The notes beneath the pieces are model-generated. The model did no database searches. It was not told the DNA's origin and was given only the letters and a program-made list of their open reading frames with translations. Source: Pseudomonas oleovorans subsp. oleovorans (GTDB lineage Bacteria; Pseudomonadota; Gammaproteobacteria; Pseudomonadales; Pseudomonadaceae). From it: 64,000 nt of DNA. The translations under genes were made by a program, and so were the position numbers. Position 1 is the first letter of the stretch; each line of letters begins with the position of its first letter. The stretch covers positions 1-64,000 of the forward strand of contig NZ_NIUB01000024.1 in assembly GCF_002197815.1 (NCBI RefSeq). The letters run 5' to 3'. Below, in pieces: positions 45,982-57,427 of this stretch.

Positions 45982-47184
45982 CTAGATGATCCCGCGTTCG
46001 CGCAGCCCAGCGACCTGCTCAGCACTCAGACCAAGCCCGGCGAGGATGTCGTCGTTGTGCTCTCCGAGCTGCGGGCCGCCGGTGCCGATACGGCCTGGCG
46101 TGCGGCTGAGCTTCGGTAGTACGCCCGGCACCTTGAGCGGGCCGACGCTGGTCTGCACCTGCTCGATCATCTGCCGCGCCAGGTAGTGCGGGTCGCTGAC
46201 GATATCGGCGGCGGTGTAAGGGTAGCCGGCCGGCACGCGGGCGCTCTTGAGCGCTTCGATCACCTCATCGCGGCCACGCTGCGTGGTCCATTCGGCGATG
46301 GCGCCGTCAATCAGCTCGGCATGCTGGCTGCGTCCGTCGTTCTGCGCCAGGCGCGGGTCGTTGCCCAGGTCGTCACGGCCGATCAGGCTCATCAGGCGCT
46401 TGTAGATGCTGTCGCCATTGCCGGCGATCAGCACGTAGCTGCCGTCGTTGCAGGGGTAGGAGTTGGACGGCGTGATACCGGGCAGGGCGCTGCCGGCCGG
46501 CTCGCGGACGTAGCCGAAGGCGTCGTATTCGGGGATCAGGCTTTCCATCATGGCGAATACCGACTCGTACAGTGCCACGTCGATTTCCTGGCCTTCGCCG
46601 CTGCGCGCACGCTCCTGCAGGGCCAGCAGCACGCCAATCACACCGTACAGCGAGGACAGCGAGTCGCCGATGCTGATGCCCACGCGTACCGGTGCCTGGC
46701 CGGGGTAGCCGGAAAGGTGGCGCAGGCCGCCCATGGCTTCGCCGATCACGCCGAAACCTGGCAGGTCGCGGTAGGGGCCGGTCTGCCCATAGCCGGAGAT
46801 GCGCAGCATGATCAGCCGCGGGTTGATCGCCTTCAGCGCCTCATAGCCCAGGCCCCAGCCTTCCAGCGTGCCGGGGCGGAAGTTCTCCACCAGCACATCG
46901 GCCTCGGCCACCAGCTTGCGCACGATGTCCTGGGCTTCGGCCTGCTTCAGGTCGAGGGTCAGCGAGCGCTTGTTGCGCGACTGCACGTGCCACCAGAGCG
47001 AGGTGCCGTCCTTGATCTTGCGCCATTTGCGCAGTGGGTCGCCGACGCCCGGCGGCTCGATCTTGATCACGTCGGCGCCGAATTCGCCGAGCAGTTTGCT
47101 GGCGAAGGGACCGGCGATAAGCTGGCCCATCTCGATCACCTTGAGCCCCTGCAGGGCCATGTTGCGGGTGTTGTTTTGAGTCAT
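45982..47184 (-). CDS. class III CoA-transferase (CaiB/BaiF)
   Basis: A 400-residue CoA-transferase: GLKVIEMGQLIAGPFASKLLGEFGADVIKIEPPGVGDPLRKW, the NKRSLTLDLKQ motif, ENFRPGTLEGWGLGYEAL, and ISGYGQTGPYRDLPGFG. Together with the downstream HMG-CoA-lyase-like gene it suggests activation of a C5/C6 dicarboxylate such as 3-hydroxy-3-methylglutarate, then cleavage, but the substrate is inference. The ATG 47184 follows AGGTG. It is divergent from the LysR gene at 47353, which probably controls it. Confidence 0.82.
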   Translation of the reverse strand: MTQNNTRNMALQGLKVIEMGQLIAGPFASKLLGEFGADVIKIEPPGVGDPLRKWRKIKDGTSLWWHVQSRNKRSLTLDLKQAEAQDIVRKLVAEADVLVENFRPGTLEGWGLGYEALKAINPRLIMLRISGYGQTGPYRDLPGFGVIGEAMGGLRHLSGYPGQAPVRVGISIGDSLSSLYGVIGVLLALQERARSGEGQEIDVALYESVFAMMESLIPEYDAFGYVREPAGSALPGITPSNSYPCNDGSYVLIAGNGDSIYKRLMSLIGRDDLGNDPRLAQNDGRSQHAELIDGAIAEWTTQRGRDEVIEALKSARVPAGYPYTAADIVSDPHYLARQMIEQVQTSVGPLKVPGVLPKLSRTPGRIGTGGPQLGEHNDDILAGLGLSAEQVAGLRERGII

Positions 47185-47352
47185 GGCTGCACCTGATTTG
47201 CCTGTGCGTTTCTCGTGGTGCGCAGAATGGCGCAGCGGCGCGGTGCCGACAATTGCCCAATGGTCAAGCTAGGCTTCGCGTATCACGAAGTGGCATGCTG
47301 TAAATCAGCTTTCTGGTAGCTTCGCTTCGCCAGGCACGAAATGGAGACCCTC

Positions 47353-48273
47353 ATGCGCCGCATCGATTTCGTCACCCTCAAGCTGTTCGTCGCCATCGCC
47401 GACGAGCGCAGCCTGACCCGCGCCGCCGAACGCGAGCACCTGGCTCTTGCCGCAGTGAGCAAGCGCGTCAGCGACCTGGAAAACCAGCTGGGCATCGCTT
47501 TGCTCTATCGCCAGCCCAAGGGCGTCGAACTGACCCCGGCGGGCCACGCATTGCTGCATCACGCGCGCAACATGATGGACAACCTCGAGCAGCTCAACGC
47601 CGATCTCAGCGAGTTCAGCGAAGGGGTGAAAGGCCATGTGCGCATCCACGCCAACACCTCGGCGGTGATCGAGTTTCTGCCCGAGGATCTGGCCAGTTTC
47701 AGCCGCCTGCACCCGCAGGTGAAGATCGACCTGGAGGAGCGGGTCAGCAGCGAGACCATCCGCGCCGTACGCGAGGGCCTGACCGATATCGGCATCTTCG
47801 CCGGGCATGTGCCGGCCGAGGATCTGCAGGTATTCACCTACCGCCATGACCAACTGGCGCTGGTTACCCCGCGCGAACATCCGCTGGCCGAGCGCGACGG
47901 CCTGTTCCTGCGCGAGGCGGTGGGCTACGACTTCATCGGCCTGCAGCAGGACGCGTCCTTGCACAGCCTGCTGCAACATTCGGCGCACAGCCAGGGCGTG
48001 GCCCTGCGCCTGCGCATTCAGGTGCGTAGCTTCGAGGCCATTTGCCGGATGATCCACACTGGCATGGGCGTCGGTGTGTTGCCGGACCTGGCGGTGCGTA
48101 CCTATTTGCCGGCGCTCGATGTGCGAGTGATCCCGCTGCACGATCCCTGGGCTCGGCGCGAACTCAAGGTGGCGGTGCGTAACCAGGACAACCTTTCGCT
48201 GACCGCGAAGCAGATGCTCGACCATCTGCGTAACAGCTCATCAACAGAGGATCTTTCAACACTGCCTTCGTGA
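47353..48273 (+). CDS. LysR-family regulator of the CoA-transferase/lyase module
   Basis: A LysR-type regulator of about 306 residues. The helix-turn-helix region is LKLFVAIADERSLTRAAEREHLALAAVSKRVSDLENQLG, followed by an effector domain (GHVRIHANTSAVIEFLPEDLASF; RIQVRSFEAICRMIHTGMGVGVLP). It is divergent from the CoA-transferase gene and directly precedes the TRAP remnant, so it probably once regulated both. It shares extended similarity with the itaconate-operon LysR, suggesting related C5-dicarboxylate ligands. The ATG at 47341 is an alternative start; I use the ATG at 47353 (MRRIDFVTLKLF). Confidence 0.85.
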   Translation: MRRIDFVTLKLFVAIADERSLTRAAEREHLALAAVSKRVSDLENQLGIALLYRQPKGVELTPAGHALLHHARNMMDNLEQLNADLSEFSEGVKGHVRIHANTSAVIEFLPEDLASFSRLHPQVKIDLEERVSSETIRAVREGLTDIGIFAGHVPAEDLQVFTYRHDQLALVTPREHPLAERDGLFLREAVGYDFIGLQQDASLHSLLQHSAHSQGVALRLRIQVRSFEAICRMIHTGMGVGVLPDLAVRTYLPALDVRVIPLHDPWARRELKVAVRNQDNLSLTAKQMLDHLRNSSSTEDLSTLPS

Positions 48274-48329
48274 ATGCCGAAGGCTCGGTTGTTCAAATGT
48301 GAATTTCAGCGTGGGGGAGGGCGCAGTAG

Positions 48330-48734
<405 letters not shown>

Positions 48735-48755
48735 GCAATTGTGTCTACCTCTGTG

Positions 48756-48779
48756 CCCGGCCTTGTGCCGGGTTTTTTT
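48756..48779 (+). terminator. Rho-independent terminator of the lost TRAP operon
   Basis: CCCGGC-CTTGT-GCCGGG followed by TTTTTTT, directly after the DctM-derived stop codon. Confidence 0.85.
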
Positions 48780-48946
48780 GCTTCGTCGCGACATATCCAT
48801 GACGCTGTCGAATTGGCTCGCCATATGCCAGGCAGGGCTTCAAGACGATGGTCTTAGAGCGGTAAGACCATGGTCGAATGGCCTCACGAAGGGTCGGGGG
48901 ATACAAAAGGCACCATACAAAAACAACTCCCCGTCGAGGTGATTCC

Positions 48947-50908
<1,962 letters not shown>

Positions 50909-50922
50909 TCGGTAACGGCAAC

Positions 50923-50965
50923 CGAAAGCCCCGCCCGGCCAAAAGCCCGGCGGGGCTTTCGTTTT
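50923..50965 (+). terminator. Rho-independent terminator of acsA
   Basis: CGAAAGCCCCGCC ... GGCGGGGCTTTCG followed by TTTT. A strong hairpin directly after acsA. Confidence 0.85.
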
Positions 50966-50989
50966 GGGTTATGCCCTCCTTCGCCGTCG

Positions 50990-51304
50990 GCTTCTGCCGG
51001 AGCCGGCGGCGCCGAACAACTGGTCGGCGCCGCGCAGAACATCTCCAGCGCCGCCAGCCAGCTGTCGGTGTCCACTCAGGAGCAGTCCCACGCAGCCACC
51101 AGCGTGGTCGGTGTGGTGGATCAGATCTCCCTGGCGCTGCGTGAGCAGACGGTCGCCAGTCAGGACGTGGCGCGCAATGTCGAGCGCATCGCACAGATGT
51201 CGATGGAGAACAGTGAGGCGGTGGCCGATACATCGCGTACCGCACAAGGCTTGCAGCAACTGGCGTTGTTGCTGGAAAAACAGGTGGCTTCCTTTCGTTT
51301 TTGA
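50990..51304 (+). pseudogene. C-terminal fragment of a methyl-accepting chemotaxis protein
   Basis: Beginning at about 50990 the plus strand reads GAEQLVGAAQNISSAASQLS, followed by SHAATSVVGVVDQISLALREQT and ERIAQMSMENSEAVADT, ending ...LLEKQVASFRF. This is the helical tail of a chemoreceptor signalling domain. The conserved hairpin tip and everything upstream are missing, and similarity starts abruptly near the acsA terminator. It is a truncated relic; the 5' part was removed by the event that brought it next to acsA. Confidence 0.75.
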
Positions 51305-51355
51305 CTAGGATGACAATGACGGAGTCTCCACGTCTTGTTCTATAAGGAAGCGCCT

Positions 51356-52135
51356 ATGGGTATTGTCAGTCAGAGCATCTTTCCTCAGCCATTTCGGGCT
51401 GTGGGCTGCGCCGAGTGTCGCAACCCCGAGGCACTGGGGTTCGACTTCACCATGGCCTTTCAGCTGATTCTGGATGTCGAGGAGCAGCGACCCTTCGCCT
51501 ACGAGGCGCTGGTGCGTGGTGTCAACGGCGAGTCGGCGGGGGAGATTCTCGGACGGGTCAACGATGGCAACCGCTACCGTTTCGATCAGGCCTGCCGGGT
51601 CAAGGCCATCGAGCGGGCTGCGAAGCTCGGGCTGCTCGATATTCCGGATTGTCTGCTCAGCATCAACTTCCTGCCCAATGCGGTGTATCGCGCCGAGACC
51701 TGCATTCGCGCCACGCTGGAGGCGGCGCAGCGCTTTGACTTCCCGCGCGAACGGCTGATGTTCGAGGTGACCGAAGGCGAGCAGATCCATGATGCGGAGC
51801 ACCTCAAGCGGATCTTCGCCGAGTATGGCAAGCAGGGCTTCACCACCGCCATCGACGATTTTGGCGCGGGCTACTCCGGGCTCAATCTGCTGGCCGAATT
51901 CCAACCGCACCTGCTCAAGCTGGACATGGCCCTGACCCGCGGCATCGATCAGGACCCGGTGCGCCAGGCCATCGTCGCCGGTATCGTGCTGGTCGCGCAG
52001 CGCCTGGGCATTCGCATCATCGCCGAGGGTATCGAAAGTGTTGGTGAGCGTGATGCGCTGATCGAGCTTGGTATCCGCTACATGCAGGGCTTTTTCTTCG
52101 CCAGGCCCGCGTTGGACAAGCTTTGTCTGCCCTAA
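51356..52135 (+). CDS. stand-alone EAL-domain protein (c-di-GMP phosphodiesterase)
   Basis: A 259-residue cytoplasmic protein consisting almost entirely of one EAL domain. YEALVRG (the EAL signature), SINFLPNAVY, a FEVTEGE region, IDDFGAGYSGLNLL (loop 6 and metal-binding Asp pair) and IIAEGIES are all present, so phosphodiesterase activity on cyclic di-GMP is likely. A short N-terminal region contains GCAECRNPEAL with two Cys, which might bind metal. The ATG 51356 follows AAGGAAG; the longer frame to 51335 is not supported. It lies after the chemoreceptor fragment. Confidence 0.85.
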   Translation: MGIVSQSIFPQPFRAVGCAECRNPEALGFDFTMAFQLILDVEEQRPFAYEALVRGVNGESAGEILGRVNDGNRYRFDQACRVKAIERAAKLGLLDIPDCLLSINFLPNAVYRAETCIRATLEAAQRFDFPRERLMFEVTEGEQIHDAEHLKRIFAEYGKQGFTTAIDDFGAGYSGLNLLAEFQPHLLKLDMALTRGIDQDPVRQAIVAGIVLVAQRLGIRIIAEGIESVGERDALIELGIRYMQGFFFARPALDKLCLP

Positions 52136-52254
52136 GCGCAAACGCACCGCTGGTGGGGACAGTTAAGTGCTGACGTAGCGAATGTGAGCGGCACCCTGCC
52201 GCGAATCAGGGCGGCGTGCTATGGCCAAAAACGGATAACCCGCAGGTCACATCA

Positions 52255-52335
52255 CCCCGTAGGAGCCGCGCCTCGCGGCGAATCGAAAGATCACCGCAAA
52301 GCCAAAGGCTTCGCCCCGGGGCGGGGCTCCTACTC
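52255..52335. repeat. REP/BIME pair
   Basis: GTAGGAGCCGCGCCTCGCGGCGAATCG faces CGCCCCGGGGCGGGGCTCCTAC in the convergent gap between the EAL gene and the DUF4197 gene. Confidence 0.8.
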
Positions 52336-52356
52336 AGGCTGCGTCAAGGGCTCTTC

Positions 52357-53034
52357 TCAGAGCGCGCCGAACACCTTCTTCGCCAGGCTGGTAGCGGCAC
52401 CGGCCGGGTTCTGGCGGATGCTGGCTTCCTGCTTGGCAATCATCTCGAACAGGCCATCGAGTGCCTGTTCGGTCACGTAGCTTTCCACCGTGCTGCTCTT
52501 GGCGTCGACCACGCCAAAGCTGGCGGCCTGGCCGGCGAAGGCGTTGTACTGCTGGGCCAGACCGACCTGGTCGGTGGCCTGCTTGACGATGGGCAGGAAC
52601 TTGGCGCGGATCTGTTCGCGGCTGCTCTTGTTCAGGTACTGGGTGGCCGAGTCCTGCGGGCCGCTGAGAATTGATTTGGCATCGGCCACGGTCATCTTCT
52701 TCACCGCGTCGACCAGCAGCGCCTGGGCCTGTGGCACGGCGGCTTCGGCAGCCTTGTTCATGCTCGCTTCGAGCTGATCGACCTGGGCGCCCATGCCCAT
52801 CATCTTCATGGTCTTGGCGGCTTTGCCGAGTTTGCCGGGCAGCTCGATGCGCACGTCCGGGTTGTTGCTGAATCCGCCGGGCGTGCCCAGTTGCTTGACG
52901 GCCTCCTGGGCGCCCTGGATCAGCGCGTCTTTCAGGCCGCCGCTGGCGTCCTGCTGGCTCAGATCGGAGAGGGACAGCGCGAAGGCGTTGGCCGAGAGCA
53001 GCAGGCCAGCGGCAAGAGTAGTGAGGCGCAGCAT
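52357..53034 (-). CDS. DUF4197 family periplasmic protein
   Basis: A 225-residue exported protein: signal peptide MLRLTTLAAGLLLSANAFA, then SLSDLSQQDASGGLKDALIQGAQEAVKQLG, NPDVRIELPGKLGKAAKTMKMMGMGAQVDQLEASMNKAAEAAVP, and a C-terminal ALDGLFEMIAKQEASIRQNPAG. This order matches the widespread but uncharacterised DUF4197 family. It is all-helical and probably periplasmic. Function unknown. Confidence 0.8.
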   Translation of the reverse strand: MLRLTTLAAGLLLSANAFALSLSDLSQQDASGGLKDALIQGAQEAVKQLGTPGGFSNNPDVRIELPGKLGKAAKTMKMMGMGAQVDQLEASMNKAAEAAVPQAQALLVDAVKKMTVADAKSILSGPQDSATQYLNKSSREQIRAKFLPIVKQATDQVGLAQQYNAFAGQAASFGVVDAKSSTVESYVTEQALDGLFEMIAKQEASIRQNPAGAATSLAKKVFGAL

Positions 53035-53150
53035 GATGGTGATCCTTGCATCGGGGGAAATGCTGTGAGCTTAACGGAGTCTGCGTTACTGGCAAGTCGG
53101 CCGATAGCCGTGGATGGGCAGCGCGTTTCGCTATGGCTATGATCAGGGCC

Positions 53151-53552
53151 ATGAATTCGCCGCTGCTGCTCCGAAATCCTTGCCCGCCAGGCGCTTGCGA
53201 CTGCCAGCGTGATGAACTGCTGGACAGGCCGGGTGCCGATACCCGCGTGCTGCTGTTGACCCGGCAGGAGGAGCAGCGCCTGCTCGAACGCCTGGAAAAC
53301 CTGCAGAGCTTGGAAGACCTTGAGCGCATGCAACAGCGCATGTTCGAGCAGTTGGGCATTCGCCTGCATATCGAGCCGGCCCATGGCGAGGTGCGCAGCA
53401 TGCGCGGCATCCACATGCATTTTGATACTCATCCAGGGCTGTGTCGCAAAACCCGGCAGAGCATTCCGGCGGCGATCCGCCGGGCCATGGAGAAAAGGCC
53501 GGAAATCGCCTGGCGTCTGCTGGACTCCTTCGACCTGTTCGGTGGCTTGTAG
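53151..53552 (+). CDS. conserved hypothetical protein with N-terminal CxC motif
   Basis: A 133-residue cytoplasmic protein. The N-terminus NPCPPGACDCQRDELL has three closely spaced Cys that could bind metal. The centre is helical (LTRQEEQRLLERLENLQSLEDLERMQQRMFEQLG). The end reads HPGLCRKTRQSIPAAIRRAMEKRPEIAWRLLDSFDLFGGL. I do not recognise a named family. The start is uncertain among in-frame ATGs at 53133, 53139 and 53151; I chose the last. It runs convergent to the SDR gene with a 6-base gap. Confidence 0.6.
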   Translation: MNSPLLLRNPCPPGACDCQRDELLDRPGADTRVLLLTRQEEQRLLERLENLQSLEDLERMQQRMFEQLGIRLHIEPAHGEVRSMRGIHMHFDTHPGLCRKTRQSIPAAIRRAMEKRPEIAWRLLDSFDLFGGL

Positions 53553-53558
53553 GGGGTG

Positions 53559-54257
53559 CTACCAGGGCAGTGGTTGGCCGTCGTAGGCGTGGAAGCTGCC
53601 GCTGTGCTCGGGCCCCAGCGCATAGATCACCCGCAGCATTTCAGCGGCGGCCAGTTCGGCCGGACGCGCAGCGCTGGCGCCGCGAAAGGGCTGTGACAGC
53701 GGCGAAATCACTGTGCCGGGATGCAGGCTGAGCAGTCGAGCTTTGGGCTTGCTGCGTGCCAATTCGATGGCGGCGGTCTTGATCAGCATGTTCAGCGCCG
53801 CCTTGGATGCACGGTAGGCGTACCAACCACCGAGGCGGTTGTCGCCGATGCTGCCGACCTTGGCCGAGAGCATGGCCATGGCACCCTGATTGTCCAGCAG
53901 AGGCAGAAAGTGGCGCAGCACCAGCGCCGGTCCCAGTGCGTTGACCTGAAATACCGCCTGCAGCGCATCGGCCTCGATGGCAGCCAGGCTTTTCTCTGGT
54001 GCGATACCGTCGCGGTGCAGCAGACCGGCCGTGTGCAGGATCAACTGATACGGTGCTTCGCCGGCCAGTGCGGCTGCAGCTTCGGCGATGCTGGTGGGAG
54101 TTTCGAGATCGAGCGCAGGTGAGCTGCTGCGGCTCAGCTCACGCACGCTGGCGCAGTTTGGGTCGGCGCGCAGTAACCGGCAGAAGGCCTGGCCAATGCT
54201 GCCGCTGGCGCCAATCACCAGCGCCTTGTAGCCGTTGCCCAGGCTGTGCAGGGTCAT
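53559..54257 (-). CDS. SDR-family oxidoreductase (CsgA/C-factor type)
   Basis: A 232-residue short-chain dehydrogenase with the N-terminal Rossmann motif GASGSIGQ, the NALGPALVLRHFLPLL segment, and a catalytic Ser131-Tyr148-Lys152 set (SAKVGS; YAYRASK). It resembles the CsgA/C-factor subgroup often found with chalcone-isomerase-like and DUF3833 proteins in pseudomonad lipid/redox clusters. The start overlaps the DUF3833 stop by four bases (ATGA), so the three genes form one operon. The substrate is unknown. Confidence 0.82.
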   Translation of the reverse strand: MTLHSLGNGYKALVIGASGSIGQAFCRLLRADPNCASVRELSRSSSPALDLETPTSIAEAAAALAGEAPYQLILHTAGLLHRDGIAPEKSLAAIEADALQAVFQVNALGPALVLRHFLPLLDNQGAMAMLSAKVGSIGDNRLGGWYAYRASKAALNMLIKTAAIELARSKPKARLLSLHPGTVISPLSQPFRGASAARPAELAAAEMLRVIYALGPEHSGSFHAYDGQPLPW

Positions 54258-54787
54258 GGTGTGGCAGTGCCTCGACGGAAGAACAGCGTGACCTGGCCCA
54301 GCTCGATGCCGAACTTGCTCATGGCTGAGCGGTTGATCAGGGTTTCGTCATCCATCAGGTACATCCAGTCGTCGAAGTAAACGACATAGGTTGTATCGTC
54401 CACCGGCAGGTTGAGGTGATAACGCCAGCGCAGGGCGTTGCCGGCCACTTCACCGATGGCTTCGCCGATCACATCGTCAGCGGTGCCGATCCAGCGTCCT
54501 TCGCCGTCCGGGGTCAGGGTCCAGACCCGGCGCTGACGGGTGCCGTCGCTGTACAGAAAGCGCTCGTCGAGGATCAGCTTGTCGCCCTCGCGGCGGCTCT
54601 GGATATCGACGTGGAAGCGCTTGATCACCTCACCGGAGCGATCCTGGAACATGCCCCAGGCCTGCACCGGCCCGGAGAAGTAGGTGGGCAGATCCAGCAC
54701 GGGTTTCTCGTTGGCGTAACGCTCGACCGGGACCTGGCCGCAGCTGATCAGCAGCAGGCTGCTCAGCACGATCAATAGGGCTTTCAT
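54254..54787 (-). CDS. DUF3833 lipoprotein
   Basis: A 177-residue lipoprotein: signal MKALLIVLSSLLLISCGQ with the lipobox LISC, then a lipocalin-like beta-rich body (TYFSGPVQAWGMFQDRSGEVIKRFHVDI ... LDERFLYSDGTRQRRVWTL ... WMYLMDDETLINRSAMSKFGIELG). This matches DUF3833. ATG 54787 follows GAGG; the four-residue longer frame is unlikely. It is the middle gene of the operon chalcone-isomerase-like, DUF3833, SDR. A role in lipid handling at the envelope is plausible but unproven. Confidence 0.82.
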   Translation of the reverse strand: MKALLIVLSSLLLISCGQVPVERYANEKPVLDLPTYFSGPVQAWGMFQDRSGEVIKRFHVDIQSRREGDKLILDERFLYSDGTRQRRVWTLTPDGEGRWIGTADDVIGEAIGEVAGNALRWRYHLNLPVDDTTYVVYFDDWMYLMDDETLINRSAMSKFGIELGQVTLFFRRGTATP

Positions 54788-54795
54788 GTAGTACC

Positions 54796-55341
54796 TCATG
54801 GGTTAAGGCCAAGCAGGGCGGCACGCAGTTTCGGGCTGCGGGTCTGCGGGTCGAGCCAGATGGAGAAGAAGGCGCGGGCGAACTCCGGGTCGTCGATCAC
54901 GTGCTGCAACTCACCGTCGACGTAGAAGCGGCAGCCCTCGCCGGCCAGGAATACGCCGGTGATGCGCGTGCCATCCTTCACGTCGACGAACGCCTGGCTC
55001 ATCTGTTTCGTCCAGACGCTTTGCTGTTCGCTGTCGAGGGGCTCGCCGTTGATCCGGCGAATTTCGTCGAGGCTGGTATCGACCAGGGTTTCCCGGCTGA
55101 TGCTGCGCCGGTAGGTCAGTTCCAGGGCGAAGGGCTGAGAGAAATCCACGCGCTGCACTGGGCTCCACAACTTGGCGTTGTAGACCGAGAAGCCGAACCA
55201 GCTGAAGTCGCCGCTACCCACCAGACTGGCCTGCGGTAGTTGTTCACGCCAGCCGTCCTGGGTGGTGGCCTGCACTGGCTGGCCGAGCAGCAGCAAAAAC
55301 AGCAATACGGCAGGGGGCAGAGGTCGAATCAGGGTGGCCAT
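54796..55341 (-). CDS. chalcone isomerase-like exported protein
   Basis: A 181-residue protein with a signal peptide (LPPAVLLFLLLLGQPVQA) and a bacterial chalcone-isomerase-like fold: VGSGDFSWFGFSVYNAKLWSP, FALELTYRRSISRETLVDTSLDEIRR, ITGVFLAGEGCRFYVDGELQHVIDDPEFARAFFSIWLDPQTRSPKLRAALLG. Flavonoid chemistry is not implied; bacterial members probably act on lipid or fatty-acid-like ligands. ATG 55341 follows AGAGGC; the frame to 55437 crosses the promoter region. It is the first gene of the three-gene operon. Confidence 0.8.
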   Translation of the reverse strand: MATLIRPLPPAVLLFLLLLGQPVQATTQDGWREQLPQASLVGSGDFSWFGFSVYNAKLWSPVQRVDFSQPFALELTYRRSISRETLVDTSLDEIRRINGEPLDSEQQSVWTKQMSQAFVDVKDGTRITGVFLAGEGCRFYVDGELQHVIDDPEFARAFFSIWLDPQTRSPKLRAALLGLNP

Positions 55342-55418
55342 GGTCGTTGCCTCTGAGGCGGCTGACGGGGGCCGCGTCCAGCCGTTGATTCGGAGCCCGG
55401 CGGCGACGGGCGTTGAGT

Positions 55419-55463
55419 AAAAAAATCCGGCAACCAAAAAAGGGGAGAGAGTGTTGCCGGATT
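55419..55463 (-). terminator. Rho-independent terminator or attenuator before the CHI-like operon
   Basis: On the minus strand AATCCGGCAAC and GTTGCCGGATT form an 11-base-pair stem followed by TTTTTTT. It precedes, rather than follows, the operon on the same strand, so it is either the end of a short RNA or an attenuator. Confidence 0.8.
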
Positions 55464-55548
55464 GCGCAGCTTGTTTGGGCTGACGTCGGTCGTGGCAAGC
55501 AGGCCTGGAGCAAGGTGTGCAAGCGTTGTACGAGCCCTGTTTGAATCC

Positions 55549-55587
55549 AATATATGTACAAAAATAAAGTTGTACAGTTTTTGTATA
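55549..55587 (-). promoter_or_regulatory. TGTACA-repeat operator/promoter of the CHI-like operon
   Basis: TGTACA occurs at 55555-55560 and 55571-55576, with TGTATA at 55582-55587, in an AT-rich patch. On the minus strand a TGTACA (-35 position) and TATATT (-10 position) are 16 bases apart. Paired TGTACA motifs are typical of light/B12-responsive LitR/PplR-type MerR regulators in Pseudomonas, though spacing here differs from the form I recall. The rest of 55342-55834 shows no gene. Confidence 0.4.
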
Positions 55588-55834
55588 GATGCGGGGCGCG
55601 AAGGTGGGCCTTACCGTTCATATGAGCGGCGCGTCTGGCGCGGCGTTAGGTGGGGCAATAGCAGCGCACGGGGGCGCTGTAGGCGGTGGGAGGGGTATCA
55701 CCATGGCGGAGTCCGATGGACTTGATGGCCGAACGCTTGGCCAGTGAGGCGTACTGGCTGCATTAAAAACATCTGGGAAACTTGCATTCGGCCAGGCAGC
55801 TTCAAGAATGAAGTGATCGGATCAGGATTTCACC

Positions 55835-57196
55835 ATGCCATCACTCTCGAGCTTCGGCAGGCGCGTTCGCAAACTCTGGCATGGTGCAGACCTGGCTCTG
55901 GTCGGTCAGCGCCGTGAGCGCCGCATGCGCATGCTGTCGAGTCTGGTGATGATCGTGATGGGCCTGCTCTGGGGGCTGTTCTTTTCCTCTCGCGGCTATT
56001 GGGCCATCGTCATCATGGATGTGACCATCATCCTCAGCGGTGTGGCGGTCTTCGCCCTGACGCTGCGCAACCAGGCCCGCAGCGCCAACCTGATTCTGTT
56101 CGGTGCGCTGATCCTTATCGTCGTCGCTTCGACCCTGCTGCTCGACCCGCCGACCCTCATGGCGCCGCGTGCGACACATCTCTATCTGCTACCGGTGGCT
56201 GTCGGCGTGTTGATGGCCTTCCGCGATGAGCCCCTGTGGCTGCGTTACGGCATGTGCCTGCTCTGTCTGCTGCTGTTCGTTGCACTGGCCGCGTCCAACT
56301 GGCGGCCCACCGATCTCTATGCGTTGCCGGACGACGTGCGTATCGTCGGCTCCTGGGTGCAGGGCGTTTCCGCCATGGCGCTGTTTTTCCTGCTCCTGCA
56401 CATCCTGCAAAGCGATACCGCCGAGCGCTCGGAGCTGGATCGTGACCTGCGCGCGGCCGTGCGTGAGCGGCAGTTCGTGCTGTATTACCAACCGCAGCTC
56501 AATGACGCCAACCGGGTGATCGGTGCCGAATTGCTGATTCGCTGGCAGCACCCACAGCGTGGTTTGCTGGCGCCGGGTGAGTTCATCGATCACGCCGAGA
56601 ACACCGGGTTGATCATCCCCATTGGCCTGTGGGTGCTGGAGCAAACGGCCGCGCGCTTGCGGCAATGGAAAGATGACCCGCTCTTCGGCGACCTGGGCCT
56701 GGCGGTGAACATCAGCCAGAAGCAGTTCTCGCAAAGCAGTTTCGTCGCCGAAATTCTCGGTCTGATCGAGCACCACGGTATCGATGCCCGGCGCCTGGAA
56801 CTGGAGTTGACCGAAACGCTGATCGTGCATGACATGGAAGACCTCACGCGCAAGATGACGGCGCTGGTCGAACATGGCGTGCGCTTCTCGCTGGATGACT
56901 TCGGTACCGGCTTTTCTTCCCTCAGCCACCTCAAGCGCCTGCCGCTGAGCAAACTGAAAATAGACCGGTCGTTCATCTGCGACGTGCTCACCGATGCCAA
57001 CAGCGAAACCATCGTGCGCACGGTGATCGCTCTGGGGCAGAGCATGGGCATGACGGTGATCGCCGAGGGCGTGGAAGCTGAGGCGCAGCATAGGTTTCTG
57101 GCGGACAACGGTTGCACTCAGTTCCAGGGATATCTGCTTGGCCGGCCGATGCCGTTGGTGGATTTCTCTACCTTCGTCCAGCGCCACAACGGCTGA
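55835..57196 (+). CDS. membrane-bound EAL-domain phosphodiesterase
   Basis: A 453-residue protein. About residues 30-195 form five to six transmembrane helices ([57 protein letters not shown] and others), an uncharacterised membrane sensor. Residues 205-450 are an EAL domain with AELLIRW (ELL variant of the EAL motif), [47 protein letters not shown] and VIAEGVE. No GGDEF domain is present. The EAL residues look complete, so c-di-GMP hydrolysis is likely. Confidence 0.85.
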   Translation: MPSLSSFGRRVRKLWHGADLALVGQRRERRMRMLSSLVMIVMGLLWGLFFSSRGYWAIVIMDVTIILSGVAVFALTLRNQARSANLILFGALILIVVASTLLLDPPTLMAPRATHLYLLPVAVGVLMAFRDEPLWLRYGMCLLCLLLFVALAASNWRPTDLYALPDDVRIVGSWVQGVSAMALFFLLLHILQSDTAERSELDRDLRAAVRERQFVLYYQPQLNDANRVIGAELLIRWQHPQRGLLAPGEFIDHAENTGLIIPIGLWVLEQTAARLRQWKDDPLFGDLGLAVNISQKQFSQSSFVAEILGLIEHHGIDARRLELELTETLIVHDMEDLTRKMTALVEHGVRFSLDDFGTGFSSLSHLKRLPLSKLKIDRSFICDVLTDANSETIVRTVIALGQSMGMTVIAEGVEAEAQHRFLADNGCTQFQGYLLGRPMPLVDFSTFVQRHNG

Positions 57197-57427
57197 CGCC
57201 ACCTTCCGTCCATCTACCATCTCCTGCCTGGAGTGAACTCCAGGCAAGCGGCCAATGTCTGTCTGCTGTCGGCCCATACCGGCAGAAATAGATGGCTATT
57301 GGCCGCTAGCGTGGCGTCTACGTCGCGGATTCTGCCTGAATCATGCTCGAGCGTTTTGTTCAGCGCGTGGCCGGCAACGTCCATCCCGTTCGCCGGGTTC
57401 GTCTGACTGCCACGTGAAGATCGCCCC

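Noticed and set aside
55555..55576. exact LitR/PplR operator
   Set aside because: The two TGTACA motifs are 10 bases apart, not the 12 I remember for the Pseudomonas consensus, so it is kept only as a candidate.
57225..57245. hairpin GCCTGGAG/CTCCAGGC as a terminator after the membrane EAL gene
   Set aside because: No T-tract follows the stem, so intrinsic termination is not supported.
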